The translations under genes were made by a program, and so were the position numbers. From 34-65-8 sp963529855 (GTDB taxonomy: Bacteria; Pseudomonadota; Alphaproteobacteria; Sphingomonadales; Sphingomonadaceae), in the NCBI GenBank assembly GCA_963529855.1, contig CAURZK010000003.1:309760-373759 (forward strand): a DNA stretch of 64,000 nt. The letters are read 5' to 3'. How positions within the stretch are numbered: the stretch's first letter is position 1; each line of letters begins with the position of its first letter. This document shows positions 8,416 to 17,089 of this stretch, one piece after another. The notes beneath the pieces were generated by a model. It did no database searches, was not told where the DNA came from, and saw only the letters and a list, made by a program, of their open reading frames with translations.

Positions 8416-9690
8416 GTGAAACCATCTCCTGAGACTCCCGCCGACATCGTCTACCTGAGCCAGCTTTACACGCCCGAGCCTACTTTCAAGGGAAGCCGTT
8501 TCGCTCACGGCCTCGCCGATGCTGGCTATGATATCGAAGTTGTCACGGGATTCCCCAACTATCCGGGCGGAAAGGTTTACGAAGGCTACAAGATTCGGCT
8601 AATTTGCCGCAGCATCGAGGACGGGCTGAGAGTTGTTCGCCTGGCAACCTATCCGTCGCATGATCGTAGTGCGGTAAGGCGAATCCTCTCCTATCTTAGC
8701 TTCACGATCACTTCCTTCGGCTATTTGCTCTTCCGTCGCCGACCGCAGTTAATCTACGTTTACTACCCTTCCCTGACTGCGGGGCTTGCTGCGATCGCGG
8801 TCAAGTGGCTGAGGCGCATACCAGTGGTGGTGGATATCCAAGACATGTGGCCGGATTCGCTGGGCGCTGCCGGGATGATGCAGAACGGCAGGCTGATCGG
8901 GGTAGTCGAATGGTTCTGCCAGCTGCTCTATCGCCACGTCGATCACATCGTCGTGCTGTCGCCCGGCTTCCGCGATACGCTGGTCGAGCGCGGCGTGCCA
9001 GCGGAGAAAATTACCGTCATCTACAATTGGGCGGACGAAATTGAACCGCTGGGCGGCGGTGCCGCGGCTTTGTCCGCTAGCTCGCCGTTCGCTCCCGAGC
9101 ACAGGTTTACTCTACTCTTTGCCGGCAACATGGGCGCGATGCAGCGGCTCGACTCCGTTCTCGAAGCAGCGAAAGCCCTGGCGGCGGAGCGCCCCGATAT
9201 CGGCATCTACCTCATGGGGGGCGGGGTCGACGTTGAGCGCCTCAAGGCCCGCGTCGCCGACGAGGGGATCGACAATGTGCGGTTTCTGCCGCGAGTGCCG
9301 CTCCAAGAAGTCCAAGACATCCTTCGCCAAGCGGGCGCGCTGCTGGTTCATCTCGCGCGCGACCCACTGTTCGCGATCACCGTACCGTCGAAGACCCAAG
9401 CCTATCTTTATGCTGGACGCCCTATCTTGATGGCCGTCGAGGGGAACGCCGCCGACTTGGTGGCGCAAGCCCGCGCCGGAATTGCCGTAGAACCCGAGAA
9501 CCCGCAGGCATTAGCTGAGGCGATCCGCGCTCTTGCCGATCGGGGCGTTGCCGGGCGAGCCGAGATGGGCGAACGCGCCCGCGAATTCTACGACCGCCGG
9601 TTGACCTTTCGCCATGGCGTCGACGCCACGGTCGGCATAATCGAACGGTTTCGCCGTCGAACGCGTGGCGAGGGGGAAAGCAGCACCTAG
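8416..9690 (+). CDS. WbuB-like glycosyltransferase (GT4 family), candidate L-fucosamine transferase
   Basis: 424 residues with a GT-B fold. The N-terminus reads 'YLSQLYTPEP' and 'GFPNYPGGKVY', the acceptor-side signature of WbuB-type enzymes. Further motifs are 'DIQDMWPDSLGAAG' and, in the C-terminal donor domain, 'FAGNMGAMQ' and 'PSKTQAYLYAGRP'. WbuB relatives transfer N-acetyl-L-fucosamine, which fits the adjacent capE-capF-capG genes. The GTG at 8416 is chosen because AAAGGAG sits eight bases before it and the protein then starts at the conserved fold; an upstream in-frame ATG adds unrelated sequence. It probably acts at the cytoplasmic face of the inner membrane. Confidence 0.85.
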   Translation: MKPSPETPADIVYLSQLYTPEPTFKGSRFAHGLADAGYDIEVVTGFPNYPGGKVYEGYKIRLICRSIEDGLRVVRLATYPSHDRSAVRRILSYLSFTITSFGYLLFRRRPQLIYVYYPSLTAGLAAIAVKWLRRIPVVVDIQDMWPDSLGAAGMMQNGRLIGVVEWFCQLLYRHVDHIVVLSPGFRDTLVERGVPAEKITVIYNWADEIEPLGGGAAALSASSPFAPEHRFTLLFAGNMGAMQRLDSVLEAAKALAAERPDIGIYLMGGGVDVERLKARVADEGIDNVRFLPRVPLQEVQDILRQAGALLVHLARDPLFAITVPSKTQAYLYAGRPILMAVEGNAADLVAQARAGIAVEPENPQALAEAIRALADRGVAGRAEMGERAREFYDRRLTFRHGVDATVGIIERFRRRTRGEGESST

Positions 9691-9761
9691 TCAAGCATTG
9701 CGACAGCGATTAAGCGGCGTCTGCGCCCGTGGGGGTTGCGTGCTGCCATCCTGGGGGAACA

Positions 9762-10907
9762 ATGCCCGTACCGTTTTTTAGGCCATCGATCGGCGAAGAC
9801 GAAATCGCCTCGGTCGTAGAGTGTTTAAAGTCCGGCTGGCTTACGACCGGTCCAAAGACCCGCGAGTTCGAGGAACAGTTCGCCGAAGCGATTGGCGGCG
9901 GGGTCCATGCGCTCGCCGTCAACAGCGCGACCGCTGCACTGCACCTTGGGATCGATGCGCTCGGCATCGGACCGGGTGACGAGGTAATCGTGCCGACCCT
10001 GACGTTCACCGCAACGGCTGAGGTTGTGCGCTATGTCGGAGCTACCCCGGTGTTCGTAGATTGCGATCCGGAAACGCTGTGCATCGACCCGAAAGCGGTG
10101 GAAGCTGCAATCAGCGGAAAAACGCGCTTGATCATGCCGGTCCATTTCGCGGGACGCATGTGCGACATGACAGTACTGCGGGAAATCGCGGACCGGAATG
10201 GGCTCAAGATCCTCGACGACGCGGCGCATGCGCTGCCAGCAAGCCATCGCGGCCAGTCGGTCGGAATGACCGGCTCCGACGCGACTGCATTCAGCTTCTA
10301 TGCCAACAAAACCATGACGACCGGCGAAGGCGGAATGCTGGTGACCCGTGATGCCGAACTCGCTGACCGGGCTCGCATCATGCGCCTGCACGGCATTGAT
10401 CGCGACGTCTTCAACCGGTTCACAGATCCCCGAGCGAGTTGGATGTATGACGTGGTCGCCCCTGGATACAAGTACAACCTAACCGACATTGCATCGGCGA
10501 TTGGTAGCGTTCAACTGGCCCGCCACCGGGATTTTGCGGAACGGCGGACTGCGCTGGCAGCGCGCTACGACACCGCTTTGGCCGAACTGCCGCTGACGTT
10601 GCCGCCGCACCCGGCGCCGGGCGACACCCATAGCTGGCACCTATACATCGTCCAAGTCGCATCCAGCTCGAAGGTCGATCGCGACGAGCTGATCGCGGCC
10701 CTCCGCGAGCGCGGGATCGGCACTTCTGTTCATTACCGCCCCCTTCATCAAATGCAGTTCTGGTCGTCCTATTGCGCGGGCCGCAGCTTTCCGGCGGCAG
10801 ACGCTTATTTCGATCGGTGCGTGTCATTGCCCCTGTTCATGGCGATGACCGACGATGAACAGAACGAAGTGATCGATGCGGTTCGCAGCGTCATGCGCGA
10901 TGGCTAA
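9762..10907 (+). CDS. DegT/DnrJ/EryC1/StrS-type sugar aminotransferase
   Basis: 381 residues. Visible family features are 'PFFRPSIGEDEI' and 'SGWLTTGP' at the N-terminus, 'EVIVPTLTFTATAE', the aspartate-containing 'KILDDAAHALPA', the PLP-lysine region 'SFYANKTMTTGEGGM' and 'DTHSWHLYIV'. These enzymes transfer an amino group from glutamate to a 4-keto sugar nucleotide. No long PglF-type dehydratase is in the window, so the likely substrate is the 4-keto product of CapE, as for PseC acting on the PseB product (inference). GGGGGAA (from 9754) supports the ATG at 9762. The stop overlaps the next gene by 8 bp. Confidence 0.87.
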   Translation: MPVPFFRPSIGEDEIASVVECLKSGWLTTGPKTREFEEQFAEAIGGGVHALAVNSATAALHLGIDALGIGPGDEVIVPTLTFTATAEVVRYVGATPVFVDCDPETLCIDPKAVEAAISGKTRLIMPVHFAGRMCDMTVLREIADRNGLKILDDAAHALPASHRGQSVGMTGSDATAFSFYANKTMTTGEGGMLVTRDAELADRARIMRLHGIDRDVFNRFTDPRASWMYDVVAPGYKYNLTDIASAIGSVQLARHRDFAERRTALAARYDTALAELPLTLPPHPAPGDTHSWHLYIVQVASSSKVDRDELIAALRERGIGTSVHYRPLHQMQFWSSYCAGRSFPAADAYFDRCVSLPLFMAMTDDEQNEVIDAVRSVMRDG

Positions 10908-11610
10908 GCGGCTGTTCGACATCGTGCTTTCGGGCATGGCGCTGATTCTCTCGGCACCTCTTTGGCTTTTCGCTGCGATTGCGATCGCGATTTCGTCTCC
11001 GGGCCCCATCTTCTACCATGCGAGCCGGATCGGGCGAGGTGGCGAACCGTTTCGAATGGCCAAGTTCCGGACCATGACCGTGGGAACCGCGGGGCAAAGC
11101 GAGATCACGGCGCCGGGGGACAGCCGCGTTTTCCCGCTTGGTCGGGTAATCCGCCTGTTGAAGATCGACGAACTCCCCCAATTGCTGAACATTTTGCGCG
11201 GCGAGATGTCGATCGTCGGACCTCGCCCCGAATCCGACGTAATCGTGGCCACGCATTACACCGACTGGATGCGCGAAACGCTGGGAGTCGCTCCCGGCTT
11301 GACCAGCGTCGGCGCTCTATTCGGCTACAGCTATGGAGACGAATTGATCGACCCGCTGCGCCCGGAGGAGTCCTATGTCGAGCGGATGTTGCCCGCCAAG
11401 CTGGCGCTCGAGCGCGCCTATCTCGAGCGTGCAAATTTCTTCAGCGATATCGCCTACATCTTGCGCACAGCAGCCGCCATTTTGATCGTGCCATTCGGAT
11501 TGAAATTCGATCCGACCAGAACGGATCAGCGGACGGCTTTAAGGTGGGTGGAACCTGAGGTCTTTCCCTTGGCCATGCGCAATCATCTCACGGCGATCAG
11601 TCGGCGCTGA
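10900..11610 (+). CDS. Initiating phosphoglycosyl transferase, PglC/WcaJ C-terminal type
   Basis: 236 residues of the monotopic phosphoglycosyl transferase family. It has 'KRLFDIVLSGMAL' with a re-entrant membrane helix, 'SPGPIFY', 'FRMAKFRTM', the catalytic Asp-Glu pair in 'KIDELPQLLNILRGEMSIVGPRPE' (shown in part; DE about residue 90) and 'GVAPGLTSVGAL'. It transfers a sugar phosphate from a UDP-sugar to undecaprenyl phosphate, starting repeat-unit assembly. The short form lacks the N-terminal membrane region of WcaJ/WbaP and so resembles PglC. The ATG at 10900 lies inside the end of the aminotransferase gene, which suggests coupling and a shared substrate. Confidence 0.9.
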   Translation: MAKRLFDIVLSGMALILSAPLWLFAAIAIAISSPGPIFYHASRIGRGGEPFRMAKFRTMTVGTAGQSEITAPGDSRVFPLGRVIRLLKIDELPQLLNILRGEMSIVGPRPESDVIVATHYTDWMRETLGVAPGLTSVGALFGYSYGDELIDPLRPEESYVERMLPAKLALERAYLERANFFSDIAYILRTAAAILIVPFGLKFDPTRTDQRTALRWVEPEVFPLAMRNHLTAISRR

Positions 11611-11613
11611 CGA

Positions 11614-12246
11614 CTACCCGTCGCTCGAGAGATCGAGCGCCATCACTTGCAGGACCCGCGCGCCACGTAGTTCGATTCCTCGCTTTTCAAAGCCATGCCG
11701 AAGATAGAAATTCACCACCGGGGCATTGTCGTCGCGGTCGGTGGTCAGCGTGACTTCGCTCGCGCCAAGGCCCCGGCTTCGGTCGCAAAATGCCTGCAAC
11801 AGCTGCGATCCGATGCCGGTCCCCAAACGACTTGTAGCGATTGAAGAGAGCTCGACAATGCTTGCGGCGCCTTTGCCGGTGGCAGCTACGCGACCCGTGT
11901 TGCGCACGATTTCGACGAACAGCGAGGGGCGGCGCAGGAGTGCTAGCGCGATGATTGGCAACAACCGCAACCGCCGAGAGCGGAAGTGGTCGTAGAACGC
12001 CTCGGGATCTTGAAAGCCGACGGCAAAACCGTCGAGCTCATCGTTCTCGGCGATATTCACTAGGAATATCGCCGGACCATATTCGAGGATCGCATCGTAA
12101 TAGGCCCGAAGAAATCGGGGCCCCATGCGATCCAGGAAGAAACCTTTGAAAGCGATCTGGTGAACCCGAACGACGTCCGGCAAGTCGCCTGCCACGGCGT
12201 CGCGGACTCGAGATGAAGAGACGGTGCGTTTTTTCTCTGCCATCAA
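11614..12246 (-). CDS. GNAT-family N-acetyltransferase
   Basis: 210 residues with the GNAT acetyl-CoA region 'LGTGIGSQLLQAFCDRSRG' (R/Q-x-x-G-x-G/A pattern around residue 143) followed by 'VTLTTDRDDNAPVVNFYLRHGFEKRG'. It is transcribed toward the sugar transferase gene with only three bases between the stop codons. Its position beside the aminotransferase and PglC-like genes makes N-acetylation of an amino-sugar nucleotide or a lipid-linked sugar plausible, but the family is too broad for a substrate call. Two adjacent ATG codons are possible starts (12246 or 12243). Confidence 0.75.
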   Translation of the reverse strand: MMAEKKRTVSSSRVRDAVAGDLPDVVRVHQIAFKGFFLDRMGPRFLRAYYDAILEYGPAIFLVNIAENDELDGFAVGFQDPEAFYDHFRSRRLRLLPIIALALLRRPSLFVEIVRNTGRVAATGKGAASIVELSSIATSRLGTGIGSQLLQAFCDRSRGLGASEVTLTTDRDDNAPVVNFYLRHGFEKRGIELRGARVLQVMALDLSSDG

Positions 12247-12274
12247 AGAATTTCCTTAATCGCTCGAAACGCCA

Positions 12275-13724
12275 TCACTCCACGGTCACCGATTTGGGGA
12301 GATGGCGCGGTTGGTCGACCTCGATACCCTTGATCCAGGCAACATGATAGGCGAGCAATTGCACCGGGATCGCATAGACAAGCGGCGCGATCAGCGGGTG
12401 GACGCTGGCCATCTTGATGGTCGCGATGCAGCCTTCGCCCGCCTGCGCCAGACCATCCGCGTCCGAGATCAGCACCACCTGCCCACCGCGCGCGCGAACC
12501 TCTTCGATGTTGGAGACGGTCTTCTCGAACAGCGGGCCCGAGGGCGCCAGCACCACCAGCGGGACCTGGTCGTCGATCAGCGCGAGCGGGCCGTGCTTCA
12601 TCTCGCCTGCGGCATAGCTCTCGGCATGAATGTAGCTGATTTCCTTGAGCTTGAGCGCGCCTTCGAGCGCCAGCGGAAAGTCCGGCCTGCGGCCGAGGAA
12701 CAGCACATCGAGCGCCGGGGCGATAGCGCGGCGTTGTGCGTGGCGGGCGCTTCGAGCAGATGCGCGGCCACGTCGCCCTCCTGTTCGCGGTCCATCAGCC
12801 CTTTCCTGACCGACATATGCGCCGCCAGCGCGGCGAGCACCGCAAGCTGGCAGGTTGAGGCCTTGGTCGAGGCGACCCCGATCTGGGGATTAGCATGGGT
12901 CGGGAGCAGCAGATCAGCCTCGCGCGCCATACTGCTGGTGGCGACGTTGACCACTACCGCGATGGTCTGGCCATTGGCCTTGCAATGGCGCAGCGCGGCA
13001 AGCGTGTCGACGGTCTCGCCGCTCTGGCTGATAAGCAGCGCCAGCCCGCCCTCCTTACGAACCGGGTCGCGGTACCGGAACTCGCTGGCGACATCGATAT
13101 CGACGGGCACTTGCGCGAATTGCTCGAACCAGTATTTTGCGACCATCCTCGCGTAATAGGAGGTGCCGCAGGCGACGATGGTCACCCAGCGAATGCTGGA
13201 GAGGTCGAAGTCGAACTGCGGCAGCGCGATCGAATTGTCCGCCTGGCGCAGATAGGAGCCCAGCGTCTGCGCGACCACGGTGGTCGGCTGCTCGAAGATC
13301 TCCTTTGGCATGAGGTGGCGGTGATTGCCCTTCTCGACCGAGGCCGCCGAGGCGCCCGAGGTGGTCACCTCGCGCTCGACCGGCGCGATTTCGGCGTCAT
13401 AGATGGCCACGCTCTCGCGCTGCAGCACGACCCAGTCGCCTTCCTCGAGATAGGCGATCTGCTGGGTCAGCGGCGCCAGCGCCAGCGCGTCGGAGCCGAG
13501 GTACATCTCGTCCTCACCATAGCCCAGCACCAGCGGCGAGCCGCGCCGCGCGCCGATCAGCATTTCGGGATGGCTGCGGAAAGCGATCGCCAGCGCGAAG
13601 GCGCCGCGCAATTCTTCGCGCAGTACCTTGAAATTGTCGATGATCCCGTCGTGGACCAGCGCATGCTCGGTAGTATGGGGGGTGGGCATTGTCCTCGGTC
13701 GGGGCGCCGCGGGTGGCCCAGCTC
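12275..13724 (-). pseudogene. glmS: glmS pseudogene (glutamine-fructose-6-phosphate aminotransferase), multiply damaged
   Basis: About 1450 bp of recognisable GlmS in pieces. Reading leftward, homology begins abruptly with WAT-GAPTEDNAHPH (from about 13722), preceded by an in-frame stop, so the Cys1 glutaminase start is missing. A C6 run at 13677-13682 (expected C5) shifts the frame after NAHP. 'LREEL' is joined directly to 'RGAFAL' near 13617, losing roughly 40-50 residues. The sugar isomerase part is intact from 'VACGTSYYA' to 'THNAA' and is then joined out of frame to 'IAPAL-DVLFLG' near 12720. The remaining 3' end is normal, ending KSVTVE and a stop at 12275. It cannot encode an active enzyme, so a functional glmS must lie elsewhere in the genome. 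Confidence 0.9.
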
Positions 13725-14322
13725 TAGAAAACGGGGTGGGGTTGGGGCTATGCTGATTTTTATCTGTTCGGATTTCATAAGCGATCGAGAGGTTGCGCCC
13801 ATGCCGATGGGCGACGCTTTGTAAGCGTATGCCGCCATTGCGTGCGCCCGAGGAAGCGGCTTCGCGACGGACGTTGGATCATATCGAAGCCCGAGGAGCT
13901 GACTAGAGCCTCGAATTCAAACTGAGACACTATCCGAAACTGGCATTTGTTGGCGTCAAAGCGGGACACTGATACGACCAAGGTTCCTGCTCATCGTCCC
14001 CTGACTAAGGGTAAAGCGGACAACCCGCAAGGGCGAGGCAGAGAGCCGAAACATTTGGCCGAACCAACTGGTCGAGCATATCGATACAACTGATCGCTTA
14101 CCAATCCCCTGTTAACCCTCCGTCCAGGGACGCGGCCCGCTGCCCAATGGACGTTAACGACCCATTACCGGCAGCTCCCGTTTGGGATTACAACGTGCAG
14201 GACTACCACTATAATACCCCTGATTTGCGAAACCATCGGGTTGAAGAGAGAAGCAGGGCCGACGAACTCGACCTAGGCGAGGCGCTCATTCCCTAACCCA
14301 CGAATTACCGGAATTTCTCCAA
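13725..14322. other. Gene-free stretch, possible mobile-element remnant
   Basis: About 600 bp between the glmS pseudogene and the beta-helix gene with no convincing coding sequence. It contains two related motifs, GAGACACTATCCG (13924-13936) and GGGACACTGATACG (13963-13976), 39 bp apart in direct orientation. Repeated terminal motifs of this kind occur at the ends of IS21-like elements, but no transposase is recognisable. The promoter of the beta-helix gene should lie in its right part. Confidence 0.5.
13924..13976. repeat. Pair of imperfect direct repeats (G-R-GACACT-AT type)
   Basis: The two units share GACACT plus flanking G and AT/CG positions and are spaced 39 bp apart. They resemble spaced terminal repeats of insertion elements. 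No second end or transposase is visible, so this is only a candidate relic. Confidence 0.35.
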
Positions 14323-16023
14323 ATGGGCTGTACGAGACGTGACCTTTTGGCCTCCGGGGGGAGCGCAGCGCTTCTTGTACTCACCCAAACAGGCACTACC
14401 GCAACTGAAAGAAGCCCGGAGAAACCTCTCGGTCGGGTGGTATACGCTTCACAATGGAATCTGGCAGCCGACGCGTTGACCGACGACACTGCTATTGTGC
14501 AGGCGGTTATCGACGCGCATGCTGGCATGGACATAGTGTTTGACGGTACGATGGCGATTACGAGCACGGTCACTGTTTCACACGACAAGACGAGGCTGAT
14601 TTTTCGCAACGGAGCGGGATTTACTTATTCGACCCCCACCATGATAGGTTTGAAAATCAGCGGCGATGATGTTACGCTTGAAGGTCTAAATTTCACTGCT
14701 CCGGCGACATTTGACGGGATAAATGCAACGCCGAATTACGGCGTGATCTGGGTCACGGGTAACAACTGCAAAGTGCTCGGGGGTAAAATTTCGAACGTAC
14801 CTAAGGTCGGGATAATGTTCTCCGAGTGCGAGGGTGCATTAGTGTCGCAGATGATGATCGAAGGCAATTTCCCGGCTACGAAATTTACGGGGACAGAAGT
14901 CTCGCACGCGGCCATCATAATTGACGCCGCAGCGAGGGGCCGCCAAGGCAATTTTATCATCGAGTCGAACGACATCGCCGAATGTGTGCAAGGCATTCTG
15001 ATCGCTAATTATGGAGAATCGTCCCGGTCGCAGGGCATCATCATCACAGGCAATAATTTTTATCGCTGCTGGAACCATGGCGTTTATGGGGCGGGCATAA
15101 ACTATGCCAACTCCGTCACCAGTAATGTTTTCATCAACTGCCAAGTGCCGATCGCCCTATCAGGTGGTTACCATGTCGTCAGTGGCAATTCGATTACAAC
15201 AGGGGGGAGCACGGGCACATTTACCGATGAGGTAGGCATCAGCTTACGCGATCCGGTACATTGCATCGTCGCAAACAACATCGTGCAGGGAGAGACGGGC
15301 ACGGATCAGGCGGTCATCAATCTAATGACTTCGCTCGGTTCGGTCGTGCGCGGCAATATCGTATCAGGCAATACGATGGAGATCACCGGGATGGGATCGG
15401 CTAACCTCATTCGCCTGGGCGGATTGAACTGCACCGACCTTACCGATAACCAAGTGCTCGGCAACACGTGCGTTGGCGTGGGAATAAATCAGAGTGGCCT
15501 TATCCAGCTTGCAGGCGGGGCGAGTTGCACTGCGCATGGCACAATTATTTCTTCGAATTCTGCGGTGGCCAAAAGCGCTTCCCATGGCATTCAACTCGTC
15601 AATCTACATGGTGCAAGTGTAGTTCAAAATCAGACGCGTCTTGAACATGATTCCGCAAGTGAGGTCCAACTTGCCGGAATTGCCTTGAGCAACTGCTCAG
15701 CCTGCGAGGTCAATGGTAATTCCATCTCTGCGCTTGCAGCTTGGGGAAAAAGTGTTGTGCTGGTCGGTGTGTGGGAAGCCGGAAGTTCGTCGGGCAACCG
15801 GGCCTCGAATAATACATTTCGCGCTGAGGTCCCAAAACTCACGGCCGCCATTCATTATATGACAGTCAATGGTTCAGGGATCCTCGTCGATGACGTTGGT
15901 TCCGGTGCCCCAGAATTTAACGCGGGCGTTGGATCCAGCTGGCGCAGGACCGACGGCGCAGCAAATACGACCATCTACATCAAGGAATCTGGTGCTGGTG
16001 CTACTGGGTGGGTGGGCAAGTAA
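14323..16023 (+). CDS. Exported right-handed beta-helix protein (pectate-lyase-like fold)
   Basis: 566 residues. The N-terminus 'CTRRDLLASGGSAALLVL' matches a twin-arginine signal (RR, then a hydrophobic run), so export in folded form is likely. The rest is a succession of short turns rich in N, G, V and I, such as 'GVIWVTGNNCKVLGGKIS', 'QGIIITGNNFYRC' and 'HCIVANNIVQGE', typical of parallel beta-helix rungs found in polysaccharide lyases and glycosidases. No catalytic residues can be assigned by eye. Its location next to the glycan locus suggests action on surface or environmental polysaccharide. It is less G+C-biased than the downstream core genes. Confidence 0.75.
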   Translation: MGCTRRDLLASGGSAALLVLTQTGTTATERSPEKPLGRVVYASQWNLAADALTDDTAIVQAVIDAHAGMDIVFDGTMAITSTVTVSHDKTRLIFRNGAGFTYSTPTMIGLKISGDDVTLEGLNFTAPATFDGINATPNYGVIWVTGNNCKVLGGKISNVPKVGIMFSECEGALVSQMMIEGNFPATKFTGTEVSHAAIIIDAAARGRQGNFIIESNDIAECVQGILIANYGESSRSQGIIITGNNFYRCWNHGVYGAGINYANSVTSNVFINCQVPIALSGGYHVVSGNSITTGGSTGTFTDEVGISLRDPVHCIVANNIVQGETGTDQAVINLMTSLGSVVRGNIVSGNTMEITGMGSANLIRLGGLNCTDLTDNQVLGNTCVGVGINQSGLIQLAGGASCTAHGTIISSNSAVAKSASHGIQLVNLHGASVVQNQTRLEHDSASEVQLAGIALSNCSACEVNGNSISALAAWGKSVVLVGVWEAGSSSGNRASNNTFRAEVPKLTAAIHYMTVNGSGILVDDVGSGAPEFNAGVGSSWRRTDGAANTTIYIKESGAGATGWVGK

Positions 16024-16360
16024 CCAAACTGCGGTTGTCGTAGTGTCGAGCCTCGCTCGATCATGCTCTCGGCCATGCTCAAGTTTAGGTTTTCGGAAGT
16101 GAGGCAACAGTCATGTCTCTGCGCGACATCCTGCGGTTTGGACCCGCGTCAGAGCCAGCGGCAACAAGCCCAGTTAACAGAACCGGACACGGAAAAAACT
16201 TCACGTAGAATATTCAAAGGGGTCGCGAGGCGCCGAGCCAACGTGACATTGACCTTCCCACATAGCGGACTACCAGGGTTTTTACGCAATTAGAAAACGA
16301 CGGTTTTCTGCGGTGTTCAGCTTGTGGGTAAAGCGGCTCAGAATCCCGCTACCCGCTCCA
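16024..16360. other. Intergenic stretch with a possible leaderless small ORF
   Basis: 337 bp between the convergent beta-helix and DUF4157-like genes. Apart from the 31-codon frame at 16113-16208, nothing recognisable is visible, and I see no clear intrinsic terminator. Confidence 0.5.
16113..16208 (+). CDS. Possible 31-residue protein, unknown
   Basis: An ATG at 16113 is preceded by GAGG eight bases upstream and opens a frame beginning MSLRDILRFGPASEPAATS that ends at TAG 16206-16208. The start context is good, but the peptide is short, has no recognisable domain and could be the 5' stub of a lost gene. Offered as a candidate only. Confidence 0.2.
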   Translation: MSLRDILRFGPASEPAATSPVNRTGHGKNFT

Positions 16361-16981
16361 TCATTCCTCCCTGCCGCCTTCTTCGCGTAGCTCAGCCATG
16401 ATGCGTTGGGCGTTGCTTTCTGCCTGATGCTCCAGTTCGGCGTAGCGGGTGATGTAGACGCGCGCGAAACCGTCGACGCCCAGTTCCTGGTATTGCATCA
16501 CGTGGGTCAGTTCGTGGGCCCACAGGCGCAGGTCTGCAGTGGTGCGTGCGGAAGTGAACACGATTACGTCGTCGAGGACCACTGCGCCTTCGCGCATGTA
16601 CCAGCGGGTCAGTGCGGTTCCCAGGTCCGGCCTGCCGCTGGCGGCCTGCCAGCGAATTTCCTCGAACGCGATCGACGGGAAGTGCGGCTTAAGAGCATCT
16701 GCTATCGCCGGAGGGACGGGATGGGTCCCCGCACTGCGGGCGCGGTCGCGTGACAGGCGGATTGTCTGGGCGAGGGCGGGGCCACCGACCTGCCGCACCG
16801 CCTGGCCAGTCGCCAGCCCCAGATTTATGTCGGAACGCGCGCCAAGTTCGCGGATATCCGCTCGCAAAGCCCAGGTTTCCAGCAGGGTGGTCGGTGCAAT
16901 GCCCTTCGCATGGAGCACGCTCATGACGCTTGCCACGATCAGTGCAATGCCCAGGGCAAGTCTTGCGATCAGGGAAATCAT
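16361..16981 (-). CDS. Membrane-anchored DUF4157-like zinc peptidase-fold protein
   Basis: 206 residues from the ATG at 16981. An N-terminal hydrophobic helix ('LIARLALGIALIVASVMSVL') is followed by a soluble domain with 'LWAHELTHVMQYQELG', the HExxH zinc motif in the form characteristic of DUF4157 (the eCIS-associated core domain). Single copies without a contractile injection system also occur in proteobacteria. The helix may be a signal peptide or an anchor, placing the domain in the periplasm. A longer upstream reading in the same frame has no family support. Substrate unknown. Confidence 0.7.
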   Translation of the reverse strand: MISLIARLALGIALIVASVMSVLHAKGIAPTTLLETWALRADIRELGARSDINLGLATGQAVRQVGGPALAQTIRLSRDRARSAGTHPVPPAIADALKPHFPSIAFEEIRWQAASGRPDLGTALTRWYMREGAVVLDDVIVFTSARTTADLRLWAHELTHVMQYQELGVDGFARVYITRYAELEHQAESNAQRIMAELREEGGREE

Positions 16982-17059
16982 TGAAGTCGCCGTCAACCCC
17001 GCATCCGCATTACCATCCCGGCAGGCATAGTCGGCAGCTGGCGCTAGGGAAAGCATAGC

Positions 17060-17089
17060 CGGGCATGCCGTCGATATGCGGCATGCCCG
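17060..17089. repeat. Perfect 11-bp inverted repeat with 8-nt loop
   Basis: CGGGCATGCCG (17060-17070) and CGGCATGCCCG (17079-17089) can form an 11-bp stem. It lies between the luxR-type gene (stop at 17202) and the DUF4157-like gene, both leftward, 113 bp past the luxR stop. Only a weak TTT follows in the direction of transcription, so it may be an imperfect terminator or an operator. Confidence 0.5.

Noticed and set aside
12275..13724. The glmS copy as an active but divergent SIS-domain enzyme
   Set aside because: The catalytic Cys start is missing and two frame changes separate its parts; the reading frame cannot give one protein.
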